A program made the position numbers and the translations under genes. From Betaproteobacteria bacterium (GTDB lineage Bacteria; Pseudomonadota; Gammaproteobacteria; Burkholderiales; Casimicrobiaceae), in NCBI GenBank assembly GCA_027492485.1, contig JAPUER010000066.1, forward strand, positions 1 through 64,000: a stretch of 64,000 bases of DNA, given 5' to 3'. Of this stretch, positions 17,373 through 27,751 are shown one piece after another (position 1 is the first letter of the stretch; each line of letters begins with the position of its first letter). The notes under the pieces are model-generated. The model did not search any database. It saw nothing but the letters and a program-made list of their open reading frames with translations, and was not told where the DNA came from.

Positions 17373-18521
17373 CTACAACGCTAGCAACTCGAAATCCACC
17401 TGCGACGGAATACCTGGCGCGACGACCATGCTGCGTTGGTTGCAGTCGATGACTACGCCGAAAATGCTTTCGACGCGCAGTTCCGGCGGCGCGGCCGGGT
17501 CCGGCGAGCGGCAGATGGCGCCGTATTTGGCCTCGCTGCCGGTGGCGACGCCGTCGCCGGATTCGTCGCGCAGCAGGATCGCCAGATGCACGTCGTCGAT
17601 CAGGTCGGGCCAGCCCGCGATGTGGCTGTCGGCGCATTGCAGGCGCGGCTCGGTGGTCAGCATCTGCGTCAGCGGCGCCTGCTTGTCGGCGAGACGGGCG
17701 TCGCAGAAGTGATTGGTGTGCGCCACCACGCCGTTATCCGGGGCCAGCGCCACGGCGCCGCTGGGGCTGTATTCGAGGGAGGTTACGTGGCCGCTCGGGT
17801 CGCCGAGAATGGCGTTGGAGGAGGCGGCGAACTTCAGCGAGCGCGCCAGCATGACGACCGACTGCACGTCGGCGCAATCGAGCGCCATGCGCTGGAAGAT
17901 GTGTACCGGAATGCCGAGGCTCTGGCGATCGTCGGTGGCGCGCAGGATGTTGAGGCCGACGCCGACGCCATGCTCGTTGACGCCGATTTTGGCGATGATG
18001 CCGGCCTCGGTCAGCGTCAGGTAGTCCGGCCAGCCGTCGCGGTGCACGCGCAGCGCGAGCACGTTCTGCCGCTGGAAGCCGATCCAGTCCCAGTTCTGCG
18101 CCACCCGCGTGTGGCCGTCGGCGCAGCGCGCGCCGGTGACGGCCACGCTGGTGCACTCACCGATGTCGAACAGACCGATCGCGGCATTGCGTGCCTTTGC
18201 CGCCTCGCTGTTCGGATAATCCATGCCCATGAACGACGGCGGCAGGATTTCGGTGCGGCAGTTGAGCGCGAGGATTTCGTTGACCGCGAAGCCGCTGCCG
18301 ACGGCGAGGCCGTCGATTTCGTCGATCATGCCGCCGCCGCAGCCTGCGATGATGTCGCGATACTCGGCGGCGCGCTGTTGGGCGGTCTGCCAGTCGATGC
18401 CGCAACTGGCGAACAGCGCCGCATAGCAGCGGATGGAGCCGCCGATCTGCGTGCGTGCCGTCCGGCCGCAGGTCATGCCGCGCGCAAACGGCTCTCCGTC
18501 AAGCTCTAGTACTGGAAACAT
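17373..18521 (-). CDS. C45 family acyltransferase/hydrolase
   Basis: About 382 residues from ATG 18521 (MFPVLELDGEPFARG). The motif FDIGECTSVAVTG provides the Cys that, in family C45 (acyl-CoA:6-aminopenicillanate acyltransferase-like, Ntn hydrolases), becomes the N-terminal nucleophile after self-cleavage. VAQNWDW and the NEHGVGVGLN block are further hallmarks. By analogy it would process to alpha and beta chains and hydrolyse or transfer acyl groups on amides; the natural substrate is unknown. It faces the SDR gene at 18596 divergently and ends close to the convergent methylase gene. Confidence 0.82.
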   Translation of the reverse strand: MFPVLELDGEPFARGMTCGRTARTQIGGSIRCYAALFASCGIDWQTAQQRAAEYRDIIAGCGGGMIDEIDGLAVGSGFAVNEILALNCRTEILPPSFMGMDYPNSEAAKARNAAIGLFDIGECTSVAVTGARCADGHTRVAQNWDWIGFQRQNVLALRVHRDGWPDYLTLTEAGIIAKIGVNEHGVGVGLNILRATDDRQSLGIPVHIFQRMALDCADVQSVVMLARSLKFAASSNAILGDPSGHVTSLEYSPSGAVALAPDNGVVAHTNHFCDARLADKQAPLTQMLTTEPRLQCADSHIAGWPDLIDDVHLAILLRDESGDGVATGSEAKYGAICRSPDPAAPPELRVESIFGVVIDCNQRSMVVAPGIPSQVDFELLAL

Positions 18522-18595
18522 CGCTCTCGGCCTTTTTTGTGCTTTTTGCCGTGCAGCCCGGACAGCGGCGCCCTCTGCGTGGCTACACTGCCGCA

Positions 18596-19336
18596 ATGAA
18601 GCGGATTCTTGTCACCGGAGCCACACAGGGCATAGGTTACGCCACGGCAAAGCGGTTGCTGGCGCGTCACGACGAACGGCGGCCGTTGCCCGCAGAAGCA
18701 TTGCATGTGCTTGCCCTCGGGCGCGACTTTTCGCGCTTCGATCTGGATGGCGAACATTGCCAGCGGGTGGCGTTCGACCTGCGCGCCGTCGACGACATCG
18801 AGGCGCTCTGCGCCCGGCTCGGGCCGGTCGACGTGCTGGTCAACAACGCCGCGATGCTGACCGCGCAGCCGTTCGCGCAGTACACAGTGAAGGACCGGCG
18901 CGACCTGATCGCCACCAACATCGAGGCACCCGCCGAGCTGATCCGTTGCCTGGCGCCGCAGATGATCGACCGCAATGGCAACCAGTCGATCCGCGGCCGC
19001 ATCGTCAACATCGCCTCGGTCGCCGGTTTCGGCGGCCATCCGGACGTCTGGTACGGCGCCAGCAAGGGCGCGCTGCTGAACCTGACCAAGAGCCTGGCCA
19101 AGCTCTACGGACCGCAGGGTGTGATGGTCAACGCGGTGGCACCGGGACCGACGAAGACGGCGATGTTCGACCGGCTTCCGCAGTCGCGCATCGACGAATT
19201 CAACCGTATCGTGTTCGCCGGCCGCTTTGCCGAGCCGGACGAGATCGCGCGGGTGATCGAGTGGCTGGCGCTCGATGCGCCGGAGTATGTCAACGGCGCC
19301 TGCATCGATGCCGCCAGCGGCGGCTATTTGCGCTGA
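18596..19336 (+). CDS. Short-chain dehydrogenase/reductase
   Basis: 246 residues. The NAD(P) motif is VTGATQGIGYA. NNAAML is the NNAG equivalent. The catalytic Ser lies in NIASVAGF, with WYGASKG providing the YxxxK. The C-terminus GACIDAASGGYLR matches FabG-like proteins. It is an oxidoreductase of unknown substrate. The neighbours (a C45 protein upstream, a DsbA-like protein convergent) do not suggest a pathway. Confidence 0.88.
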   Translation: MKRILVTGATQGIGYATAKRLLARHDERRPLPAEALHVLALGRDFSRFDLDGEHCQRVAFDLRAVDDIEALCARLGPVDVLVNNAAMLTAQPFAQYTVKDRRDLIATNIEAPAELIRCLAPQMIDRNGNQSIRGRIVNIASVAGFGGHPDVWYGASKGALLNLTKSLAKLYGPQGVMVNAVAPGPTKTAMFDRLPQSRIDEFNRIVFAGRFAEPDEIARVIEWLALDAPEYVNGACIDAASGGYLR

Positions 19337-19341
19337 GGCTG

Positions 19342-20013
19342 CTACGCCAGACTCTTCGTCATCGCGTCGAGCATCACCTCGGGCGGCTGCGCGCCGGACA
19401 GCGCCAGCTTCTGGTTGAAGATCAGGAACGGCACGCCGCTGATGCCCTGGCGGCGGACGTTGGCGTCGAGGTGCGCGATCTGCTCCAGCGTGGCGGGGTC
19501 GGCGAGCACGGCGCGCGTCGCCGCCTCGTCGAGGCCGCATTCCTTCGCGATCGCCAGCAGTACGTCGATGTCGCCGATGAACAGGCCATCGACGAAATAC
19601 GCCTTGAACAGCCGCTCGACGATGGCATCGGCGTTGCCGCCGCCTTCGACGCTCTGCGCGTAGGCGATCAGCGCATGCGCCAGCAGCGTGTTCGGCTGCC
19701 GCGCGATGCCGTCGAAATTGAGCGCGAGCCCGGCGTTGCGACCGGCGGCGCTGACCCGGGCGTAGATTTCCGCCGCCCGCTGTGGGCCGCCGAATTTGGC
19801 TTCCAGATAGGCCTTGCGGTCGTTGCCTTCCGGCGGCAGGTCCGGGTTCAACTGGAACGGATGCCAGCGGATCGCCACCGGCGTTGCCGGATGCGCCGCG
19901 CGGAATTGCGCCAGCGCCGCCTCGACGTGGCGCTTGCCGATGTAGCACCACGGGCAGACGACGTCGGAGACGATGTCGATGGCGAGCGTTGGCGAGGGTG
20001 GGGAGGTGGTCAT
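19342..20013 (-). CDS. DsbA-family oxidoreductase, FrnE-like
   Basis: 223 residues without a signal peptide, so cytoplasmic. The redox motif CPWC is at about residues 20-23 in DVVCPWCYIGKRH. The cis-Pro loop is SGVPFLIFNQK. WHPFQLNPDLPPEG is typical of FrnE/2-hydroxychromene-isomerase-like members. It probably acts as a thiol oxidoreductase or isomerase; the specific substrate is unknown. It ends 5 nt from the convergent SDR gene. Confidence 0.88.
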   Translation of the reverse strand: MTTSPPSPTLAIDIVSDVVCPWCYIGKRHVEAALAQFRAAHPATPVAIRWHPFQLNPDLPPEGNDRKAYLEAKFGGPQRAAEIYARVSAAGRNAGLALNFDGIARQPNTLLAHALIAYAQSVEGGGNADAIVERLFKAYFVDGLFIGDIDVLLAIAKECGLDEAATRAVLADPATLEQIAHLDANVRRQGISGVPFLIFNQKLALSGAQPPEVMLDAMTKSLA

Positions 20014-20137
20014 ACGGCGGGGTGGTTCAGGCGGTGGATGGATTAGGACGCTGCGACCGTGCGACTACGCCGCTGCGTCCGGTCATTGCAACGAATATGG
20101 AGACGGTTTGCCTGCCGGCCAATCGTTGCTGGCGCGG

Positions 20138-20260
20138 CATCAACTTTTCGGCGAAACGTCCATTGAATAAGAGCTCAGCAGTATTTTTTACCTGAAGTCG
20201 ACTTTGACAAATTTACGCCCTTAGCCCACATCAAATAAGGCTTTGCACAAAAAGCCAATC
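20138..20260. repeat. ERIC-like palindromic element, copy C
   Basis: GTCGAC at 20197-20202 is the centre. CTTTTC (20144-20149) on the left mirrors AAAAAG (20249-20254) on the right. The adjacent arm sequences (CATTGAATAAG on the left, ATCAAATAAGG on the right) are also related by inversion. The right end reaches the stop codon of mnmH. Confidence 0.78.
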
Positions 20261-21335
20261 AATGACCGATGTCGCCAAAATGCGCCCGCAGCGAGGCCGC
20301 CGCCGCCGCCAGCGCGGCCGGGGTCAGCGTATCGAGGCTGACTTGCGGCGCCGCGGCCAGTTGCGGGTAATTGCGCCGGATGGCCGTGCTGTAGAGCGGA
20401 TCGTAGTGATCCACCATCAGCGAGGCGAACAGCGCGTCGCTATCGCGGTGGTTCGCCAAGTCCTGCCAGGCCTGCAATTGCCGGGCGCCGCGCAGCTCCT
20501 TCAGCGGTTGCAGCCTGGCCATCAGGGCCTGCGGGTCGGCCACGAAATGCGCGTATTCCGCCGCGATATGCGCCACCCGCGCCGGCAACGGCACCTCGAG
20601 CCAGACGCAGTCGCCGCCGCCCATCGTCGCGCGCATCGCCTCGGGCATCTGCACCGCGCCGATCTTCTTGCTTTCCGACTCGATGAACACCGGCCGCGCC
20701 GGGTCGAGCGAACGCAGCGCATGCCACAGCAGCGTATCGAAGCCCTTCTGCGTCGGCTGCGGCGTCTCGCGGGCACCGAGCAGCGAGCCGCGATGGTTGG
20801 CCAGCCCTTCGAGGTCGATCGCCTGCGCGCCCGCCTGCGCCAGCGCGCCGAGCAGAGCCGTCTTGCCGGTGCCGGTACAGCCGCAGACGGTGACGTAGCG
20901 AAAACGTCGCGCGAGCGCCGGCAGTTCGGCATTCACCCGCGCCCGAAAGGCCTTGTAGCCGCCGGCGAGCTGGCGGGCGTCGAAACCGATCTCGCGCAGC
21001 AGCCAGACCAGCGTGCCCGAGCGCTTGCCGCCGCGCCAGCAATAGACCAGCGGCGCCCAGTCGCGCGGCTGCTCGGCGAAGTGGCGCTCGATCATGTCGG
21101 CGATGTTGCGGATCACCAGCGGCGCGCCGATGCGTTTGGCGGCGAACGACGACTCGAGCTTGTCGACGGTGCCGACGCGGGCGCGCTCCGCGTTGTTGAG
21201 CACCGGGTGGCTGGCCGCACCGGGCAGGTGATCCTCGGCGTATTCGCCTTCGGAGCGGGCGTCGATGATGCTGGCGCCGGGCGCCAGCCAGCGCTCGATG
21301 GCGTCGACGCCGACCACGTCGGTGCGCGGGTTCAC
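20259..21335 (-). CDS. mnmH: tRNA 2-selenouridine/geranyl-2-thiouridine synthase
   Basis: 358 residues. The N-terminal rhodanese domain has the active Cys in VYCWRGGKRSG. The C-terminal P-loop domain has GCTGTGKTALL. This matches MnmH/SelU (YbbB), which converts 2-thiouridine at tRNA position 34 via geranylated intermediates to 2-selenouridine using selenophosphate. It lies beside the tesA and ybbA/ybbP homologues, an association also seen in E. coli. No selD is in the window, so selenium supply cannot be judged. Confidence 0.93.
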   Translation of the reverse strand: MNPRTDVVGVDAIERWLAPGASIIDARSEGEYAEDHLPGAASHPVLNNAERARVGTVDKLESSFAAKRIGAPLVIRNIADMIERHFAEQPRDWAPLVYCWRGGKRSGTLVWLLREIGFDARQLAGGYKAFRARVNAELPALARRFRYVTVCGCTGTGKTALLGALAQAGAQAIDLEGLANHRGSLLGARETPQPTQKGFDTLLWHALRSLDPARPVFIESESKKIGAVQMPEAMRATMGGGDCVWLEVPLPARVAHIAAEYAHFVADPQALMARLQPLKELRGARQLQAWQDLANHRDSDALFASLMVDHYDPLYSTAIRRNYPQLAAAPQVSLDTLTPAALAAAAASLRAHFGDIGH

Positions 21336-21336
21336 G

Positions 21337-22017
21337 TCACTTCAGCAGCCGCGCCAGCGCCGGCCACACGGTGTCGAGCAGTTCCGGCTGCGCCGCCGCC
21401 GTCGGATGGATCTTGTCGGGCTGGAATTTCGCCAGATCGGTGCCGATGCGGTCCAGGAAGAACGGCACCAGGCCGCCGCCGACCGCCTTCGCCACCTCGG
21501 CATACATCGCCTCGAACTGCGCGGTGTAACTGGGGCCGAAGTTCGGCGGCATGCGCATGCCGACGATCAGCACGCGGGCGCCGGAGGCCATCGCCAGTTC
21601 CGCCATGCGCAGCAGATTGGCGCGGGCGGCGGCGACCGGCGAGCCGCGCAGGCCGTCGTTGGCGCCGAGTTCGATCACCACCAGCGAGGGCTTGTGTTTG
21701 GCCAGCAGCGCCGGCAGCCGCGCCACGCCGCCGGCCGTGGTGTCGCCGCTGATGCTGGCATTGGTCACCTGCGCGACGATTTTTTCGCGCGCCAGCTTTT
21801 TAGTCAGCAGATCGACCCAACCTTCGCCGGCGGACAGACCATAGCCGGCCGACAGCGAATCGCCGACGATCAGGATGCGCGCAGCCTTTGCCTCCGCCGC
21901 GTGGGCGGCGCCACCCGTCGTCAGCAGCGCCAGCGTCGCCAGCAGCAGGGCAGCCAGCCATCGCGCGGCGTCCGCTGCACGGTGCCGGAACCGGAAGCAA
22001 GTCTGTTCTGTCATCAT
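21337..22017 (-). CDS. tesA: SGNH esterase/lysophospholipase, TesA-like
   Basis: About 226 residues. A hydrophobic N-terminus (LAALLLATLALLTT) ends in AHA, a signal peptide, so it is periplasmic. The catalytic Ser is in IVGDSLSAGYG, the oxyanion Asn in ELGANDGLRG, and Asp/His in DKIHPTAA. This fits the TesA arylesterase/thioesterase I family. Several Met codons cluster at the N-terminus (22026, 22017, 22014), so the start is uncertain. The stop is 1 nt from the mnmH start, suggesting co-transcription. It diverges from the ABC ATPase gene. Confidence 0.9.
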   Translation of the reverse strand: MMTEQTCFRFRHRAADAARWLAALLLATLALLTTGGAAHAAEAKAARILIVGDSLSAGYGLSAGEGWVDLLTKKLAREKIVAQVTNASISGDTTAGGVARLPALLAKHKPSLVVIELGANDGLRGSPVAAARANLLRMAELAMASGARVLIVGMRMPPNFGPSYTAQFEAMYAEVAKAVGGGLVPFFLDRIGTDLAKFQPDKIHPTAAAQPELLDTVWPALARLLK

Positions 22018-22110
22018 CACAACCATTCTATGGATGCCCGCCAATTTCGGTCCTGCTCCGACCCGGAGCCGATTGCAACCGAAAGTGGGGGCGATGCCGC
22101 ACTTCACCAC

Positions 22111-22817
<707 letters not shown>

Positions 22818-22821
<4 letters not shown>

Positions 22822-25346
22822 ATCTGGTGCTGCGCTTCGTGCGCCGCGAGCTGCGCTCGACCGAAGCGCGCATCCTGGTGCTGGCGCTCGCCGTCGCGGT
22901 CGCCAGCGTCGGCGCGGTGGCGATGTTTGCCGACCGGGTGAAGGGTGCGTTCGCCAATCAGGCCAATGTGCTGCTGGGGGCGGACGCCATGATTTCCGGC
23001 GATCGGCCGCTGCCCGAGACCTTCGCGCAGACCGCTGCCGCGATGGGGCTCAAGATCACCGAATCGACGCGCTTCGGCAGCATGATCAGCGCCGCCGCAA
23101 AGGATGGTGCGCCGGATGCCGCATCGGCCGCGGCACGGCAATCGGTGCTGGCGGATGTCAAGGCGGTGGCGGCGCCGTACCCGCTGCGCGGCACGCTGGA
23201 AGCGCGCGACGGCAAGGGCGAGCGGGTGCCGCTGCTGGCGCAGGTGCAACCGGGCGAGGTATTCGCCGACGAGCGGCTGGCAACGCGACTGGGCGTCAAG
23301 GCGGGCGACCGGCTGGAAGTGGGCAAGAACACGCCGCGCATCGCGCAGGTGTTCGCCGAGGAGCCCGAGGTGGCGGGCAACTTTCTTTCCACCGCGCCGA
23401 AAGTGCTGATGTCCGGCGCCGACGTGGCCAGCAGCGAATTGCTCAGCCCCGGCAGCCGCGCGACGTATCGCCTGCAGGTGGCCGGCGAACGCGCGCAGGA
23501 GTTCGCGGCAGCGATCAAACCAAAACTCGGGCCGGGTCAACGCCTGGAAACCATCCGCGAACTGCGGCCGGAAGTGCGCTCGACGCTGGAGCGTTCCGAA
23601 CAGTTTCTTGGCCTCGCCGCGTCGTTCGCGGTGTTCCTCGCCGTGGTGGCGATCGTGCTGGCGCTGCGCCGCTATCTGAAGCGCGAGCTGGACACCGCCA
23701 CGCTGTTCCGCACGCTTGGCGCCGGGCAACGGCAAACGCTGATGCATTTCGTCGGGCAATTCTTCGTGCTGGCGCTGATCGCCTGCGTGCTCGGCGTGGC
23801 GCTCGCCTTCGCCGCCCAGGCGGCGCTGGCGTGGGCGGTGCGCGGCCTGTTCGCCTCGGCGCTGCCGGCGGCGGGCTGGTTGCCGCTGGCCAAGGCCTTC
23901 GCCACCGGGCTCGTGCTGCTGCTCGGTTTTGCCATTCCGCCGCTGGTGGCGCTGGCGGCGACGCCGCCGGTGCGAGCATTGCGGCGCGACATGCCGAGCG
24001 TGGGTAGCGGCGGTGTGCTGGCCGCGGTGCTCGGTGTGGTCGCCGTGCTGGCGGTGGTGCTGATGCAGTCGCAGGACTGGCAGACCGGGGCCATTTTCGT
24101 CGGCGGACTGGTCGCCCTGGTCGGCGTCGCAACGCTGCTCGCCGCGGCGCTGCTCTGGTGCATTCGCCGGCTGGTACGCAGCGGGCGCATGGCGCGGCTC
24201 GGCGGCCCGCAGAGCTGGGCCTACGGGCTCGCCAATCTCGACCGCCGGCGGTTGTCGACGGCGTTGCAGATCGCCTGCCTGGGACTCGGCGTGATGACGC
24301 TGATCACCGTCGGCTTCGTGCGCACCGATCTGTTCAGCGCCTGGCAGAAATCGTTGCCGCCGGACGCGCCGAACCGCTTCCTGATCAACATCCAGCAGGA
24401 TCAGATCGAAACCATCCAGTCGCTGCTGCCGAAGGCTGCCGACGGCAAGCCGGTCGCCGTGTATCCGATGGTGCGTGGCCGGCTGGTGGCGGTGAACGGC
24501 AAGACGATGGGCGCCAAAGACTTTGCCGACGAGCGCGCCAAACGGCTGGTGGACCGCGAATTCAATCTCTCCGCCTCGGCGACGCTGCCGCCCGGCAACA
24601 AGATCGTTGCCGGCGACTACTACGGCGGCGACGATCGCGGTGTGATGTCGATCGAGGAGGGCATCGCCACCACGCTCAATCTCAAGCTCGACGACCGCGT
24701 CACCTTCGACGTCGCCGGCGAGCAGATCGAGGTGCGCATCACCAGTCTGCGCAAGGTCGACTGGGACAGTTTCCGCGTCAACTTCTTCGCGCTGATCCCG
24801 GAGGCAACCCTCGCCCCGCTGCCGAAGAGCTACATCACCGCCTTTCATCTGCCCGAACGCGACACGCAGACGCTGGCCAACGTCGTCAACGCGGCGCCGA
24901 ACGTGCTCGCCATCGACGTGTCGGAGATGATGGCGCGGGTGCGCAGCATCGTCGATCAGGTCGCACGGGCGCTCGAATTCGTGTTCGCCTTCACGCTGCT
25001 GGCGGGCCTGCTCACGCTCTACACCGCGGTGATCGCAACGCAGGACGAGCGTCGCTACGACACCGCGCTGATCCGCACGCTGGGCGGCACCCGGAGCCAG
25101 ATCCGCAGTTCGCTGATTGCCGAATTCACCACGCTCGGTGGCGCCGCCGGCCTGCTCGGCGTGGCCGGCGCGGTGGCGTTGACCTGGGCGCTGGCGTCGC
25201 GCATCCTGAAGATCGACTTCATCGCGTCGCCGGCGGTGTGGATCGCGGGCTTCGCACTCGCCACCGGGCTCACGCTGCTCGCCGGCTGGCTCGGCACCCG
25301 CTCGGTGCTGACCACGCCACCGATTCAGGTGCTGCGGGAGGGTTGA
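22818..25346 (+). CDS. ybbP: FtsX-family ABC permease, YbbP-like
   Basis: 842 residues, with the architecture of the YbbP group. There is an N-terminal helix, a large periplasmic domain and FtsX-type helices (about residues 255-400). A further periplasmic domain follows, then a final helix bundle near the C-terminus (residues 715-840). It pairs with the ATPase encoded just upstream. Such systems are mechanotransmission-type transporters rather than classical importers. Its stop overlaps the nudL start by one base, so the operon continues downstream. Confidence 0.92.
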
Positions 25347-25975
25347 TGGACATCGATCGCATCCGCGCGCAGATCGCCAGCACGCAGGATTGGCGCGGCA
25401 CGCCGCTGGGCGAAGCCGGCGACATGTCCACTCATGAGCGGCGGCAGGCGCATGCCGTGCTCGGGCGCACGATTCGCCCGGCCGGCGTATTGATCCTGCT
25501 GGTCGAACGCGACGCCGCGCTCAACGTCGTGCTCACCCAGCGCACTGCGCACCTGCACGACCACGCGGGGCAGATCAGCTTTCCCGGCGGCCGGCAGGAT
25601 GCCGAAGACGCCGACATCGTCGCCACCGCATTGCGCGAATCGGCCGAGGAAATCGGCACCGATTCGTCGCGTATCGAGGTGCTCGGCAGTCTGCCGAACT
25701 ACGTGACGGTGACGGCCTACGAGGTAACGCCGGTGGTTGCCGCGTCGCCGCCGCAGCCCTATCGCGTCGATCCCTTCGAGGTGGCCGATGTGTTCGAAGT
25801 GCCGCTCGGCCATCTACTCGACGAGCGCAACTGGCGGCGCGACAGTTTCATGCGCGACGGCAAACGGCGCGAATACTGGGCCGTGCCCTGGCGCGAGCGC
25901 TACATCTGGGGCGCCACGGCCGGCATGCTGCGCACCTTCCGCGAAGTGCTGCTGCACGGGACACAGCATGTCTGA
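25346..25975 (+). CDS. nudL: CoA pyrophosphatase (Nudix)
   Basis: 209 residues. The Nudix box begins GGRQDAED and ends ALRESAEEIG. It is preceded by LTQRTAHLHDHAGQISFP, the UPF0035 signature of coenzyme A diphosphatases. The enzyme cleaves CoA to 4'-phosphopantetheine and 3',5'-ADP. The start shares one base with the ybbP stop. It overlaps the haemoglobin gene by 8 nt. Confidence 0.92.
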   Translation: MDIDRIRAQIASTQDWRGTPLGEAGDMSTHERRQAHAVLGRTIRPAGVLILLVERDAALNVVLTQRTAHLHDHAGQISFPGGRQDAEDADIVATALRESAEEIGTDSSRIEVLGSLPNYVTVTAYEVTPVVAASPPQPYRVDPFEVADVFEVPLGHLLDERNWRRDSFMRDGKRREYWAVPWRERYIWGATAGMLRTFREVLLHGTQHV

Positions 25976-26378
25976 CGCCGCAAGCGCTACCACGGCGCAA
26001 CAGACACCCTATGAACTGTTCGGCGGCGACGCTGGCGTGCGAGCCCTGGTCGATGCGTTCTACGACCACATGGACCTCGACGAGGCCTATCAAGGCATCC
26101 GCAAACTGCATCCGGCCACGCTGGACGGTTCGCGCGACAAGCTCTACTGGTTTCTCAGCGGCTGGCTTGGCGGTCCGAGTCTCTACAGCGAACGCTTCGG
26201 GCATCCGCGCCTGCGCGCAAGGCATTTGCCGTTCCCGATCGGTGAGGCGGAACGCGACGCCTGGCTCGGCTGCATGCGCGATGCACTGGCCGACCGCGAG
26301 ATCGCGCCGGCCGTGCAGGAATGGCTGATGGGCCAGTTGTTCGGCACTGCCGACTGGATGCGCAATCAGCCAGGGTAG
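25968..26378 (+). CDS. Group II truncated haemoglobin
   Basis: 136 residues. The FYDHMDLDE region, YWFLSGWLGGPSLYSERFGHPRLRARH (with the proximal His) and the C-terminal WLMGQLFGTADWMRNQ match trHbO-type (group II) globins. A Trp at the G8 region is consistent. Likely roles are oxygen or nitric-oxide handling. It is translationally coupled to nudL by overlap. The TAG stop is contributed by a repeat element starting at 26375. Confidence 0.92.
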   Translation: MSDAASATTAQQTPYELFGGDAGVRALVDAFYDHMDLDEAYQGIRKLHPATLDGSRDKLYWFLSGWLGGPSLYSERFGHPRLRARHLPFPIGEAERDAWLGCMRDALADREIAPAVQEWLMGQLFGTADWMRNQPG

Positions 26379-26472
26379 GGTGGGCAACTCGTTGCCCACG
26401 CGCTGTGCGCCTCGGTCGGCTGCTTGCTTCGTCTCACCGCATTCACGCGTGGGCACGGGGTGCCCACCCTAC
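26375..26472. repeat. Paired GTAGGGTGGGCA palindromic repeats
   Basis: The first unit is GTAGGGTGGGCA...TGCCCACG (26375-26402). The second, CGCGTGGGCA...TGCCCACCCTAC (26446-26472), is in inverted orientation, about 45 bp apart. Single related copies lie at 33762-33789 and 51889-51913. Confidence 0.85.
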
Positions 26473-26495
26473 GGCCGGCGTGCTCAACCGGCTGG

Positions 26496-26864
26496 TCAGC
26501 CGTTCTTCGGCGGCTCCCACAGCTCGAACTTGTTGCCTTCGAGGTCGTAGGCCCAGCCGAAGCGGCCCTGCTCCGATTCCTCGATCCGGTCTTCGACGCG
26601 CACGTCGGCGGCGCGCAACTGGTCGAGCATGGCATCGAGGTCGCGCACTCGCCAGTTGAGCATGGTCATCTGCCGACGCGGCATGTAGTCGCTCTTTTCC
26701 TCGAACACGCTCCAGTAGGTCTCCGGCGCGTCGTTGGCGAGGACGGCGCCGCCCCATTCCGTGATGTCGAGCCCGAGATGGCGGAAGTACCACTTGCGCA
26801 GCGCCTCGGCGTTCCTGGCGCGGACGAAGACGCCGCCGAGGCCGAGCACTTTTTCGCGGCTCAC
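26496..26864 (-). CDS. VOC/glyoxalase-fold protein
   Basis: 122 residues from GTG 26864. It has the vicinal-oxygen-chelate fold: VFVRARNAEALRKWYFRHLGLDI at the N-terminus and WAYDLEGNKFELWEPP at the C-terminus with the metal-ligand Glu. Likely a small metal-dependent lyase or dioxygenase-like protein of unknown substrate. A second VOC gene lies at 33808. Its start overlaps the stop of the upstream membrane-protein gene as GTGA, indicating translational coupling. Confidence 0.85.
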   Translation of the reverse strand: MSREKVLGLGGVFVRARNAEALRKWYFRHLGLDITEWGGAVLANDAPETYWSVFEEKSDYMPRRQMTMLNWRVRDLDAMLDQLRAADVRVEDRIEESEQGRFGWAYDLEGNKFELWEPPKNG

Positions 26865-27106
26865 GAGGGGTCTCCCTTCGGCGGCTCGCCCGGCGCATTG
26901 TTCGGCGGTTCGCCCGGCGCATTGAGCACCCGATGCAGCTTGCGCCCGAGGCGGAGCAGCAGGTAGGTGCAGACCACGGCGCCCACCACCGCTCCCGGCC
27001 ACTTGCCGGACGAGGAGTTGGCGATCAACTGACCGACGATCATGCCGATGGCGCCACCGGAGAGGGTGCCGGTGAGAATGCAGGCGAAGTAGAGGAAGCC
27101 GATCAC
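26861..27106 (-). CDS. Small two-helix membrane protein
   Basis: 81 residues. Two Gly-rich hydrophobic segments (residues 2-25 and 38-52) are separated by a short polar turn (ANSSSGKW). A basic stretch and a Pro-rich tail with a duplicated NAPGEPP unit follow. The duplication is a 24-bp tandem DNA repeat near 26875-26925. No family recognised. It lies between a thioredoxin-like gene and a VOC gene on the same strand. Confidence 0.65.
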   Translation of the reverse strand: MIGFLYFACILTGTLSGGAIGMIVGQLIANSSSGKWPGAVVGAVVCTYLLLRLGRKLHRVLNAPGEPPNNAPGEPPKGDPS

Positions 27107-27108
27107 GA

Positions 27109-27714
27109 TTACCCCTTTTTCTCTGGCGGCATCGCCGCGTCGGGCCTGACCGTCGCGATCGCTTTTTTCACCATCTCTTCAACATAGGCGCCGTAATAAT
27201 CGAAGTTGGCGATACCCACCAGCGGCTCGCCGAGCAGCTTGCCGTTGCCGTCGACCATCATCACGGTTGGCGTGAAACTGCCCTTGCGCTGCTTCGCGAA
27301 ATCGATCGACTCGATGCTGCGGCCGTCGAAATCGACGAACTTGCGGCTGTCGTCGATGGTGATCTGGCGAAATTCGATGGCGGCCCGCCAGCCGGCGTCG
27401 CGATACATCGGCACGATCACCTCGCGCAGCGCGCCGCGGCAGTAGTGGCAGCCGGTCAGGTTGAAAAACAGCAGGATCGGTTTTTTCGCGGCATTCGCGG
27501 CCGCGCCGTCCGCCTTGAGGTCGCTGGCGAGCGGCAGGATTTTTTCCCACTCGCGGCTGGATGGCGCCAGCGCCGACGTGTCCGGCAGCTTCGTCGCGTC
27601 GGCGCCAGCGCTCTGGGCAGATGCCGGCCCGGGCAGCGCAGTCAGCGCAGCCAAAAACGCCGATGCGATAATGGCCCCGAAGCGGGGAGTGAGCGGGCCG
27701 CCGCTGGCCGACAC
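27109..27714 (-). CDS. Exported thioredoxin-like protein (SoxW/DsbE-type)
   Basis: About 201 residues from GTG 27714. [23 protein letters not shown] is a signal peptide. The redox motif CHYC sits in [30 protein letters not shown] carries the cis-Pro. It is probably a periplasmic thiol reductase. An alternative ATG at 27753 would lengthen the N-terminus, and its CATG would overlap the hemC start codon on the other strand. Neighbours do not reveal the substrate. Confidence 0.85.
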   Translation of the reverse strand: MSASGGPLTPRFGAIIASAFLAALTALPGPASAQSAGADATKLPDTSALAPSSREWEKILPLASDLKADGAAANAAKKPILLFFNLTGCHYCRGALREVIVPMYRDAGWRAAIEFRQITIDDSRKFVDFDGRSIESIDFAKQRKGSFTPTVMMVDGNGKLLGEPLVGIANFDYYGAYVEEMVKKAIATVRPDAAMPPEKKG

Positions 27715-27751
27715 ACTTGCCGTCCGTCCCAATCTGTCAATTGCGCACCGC

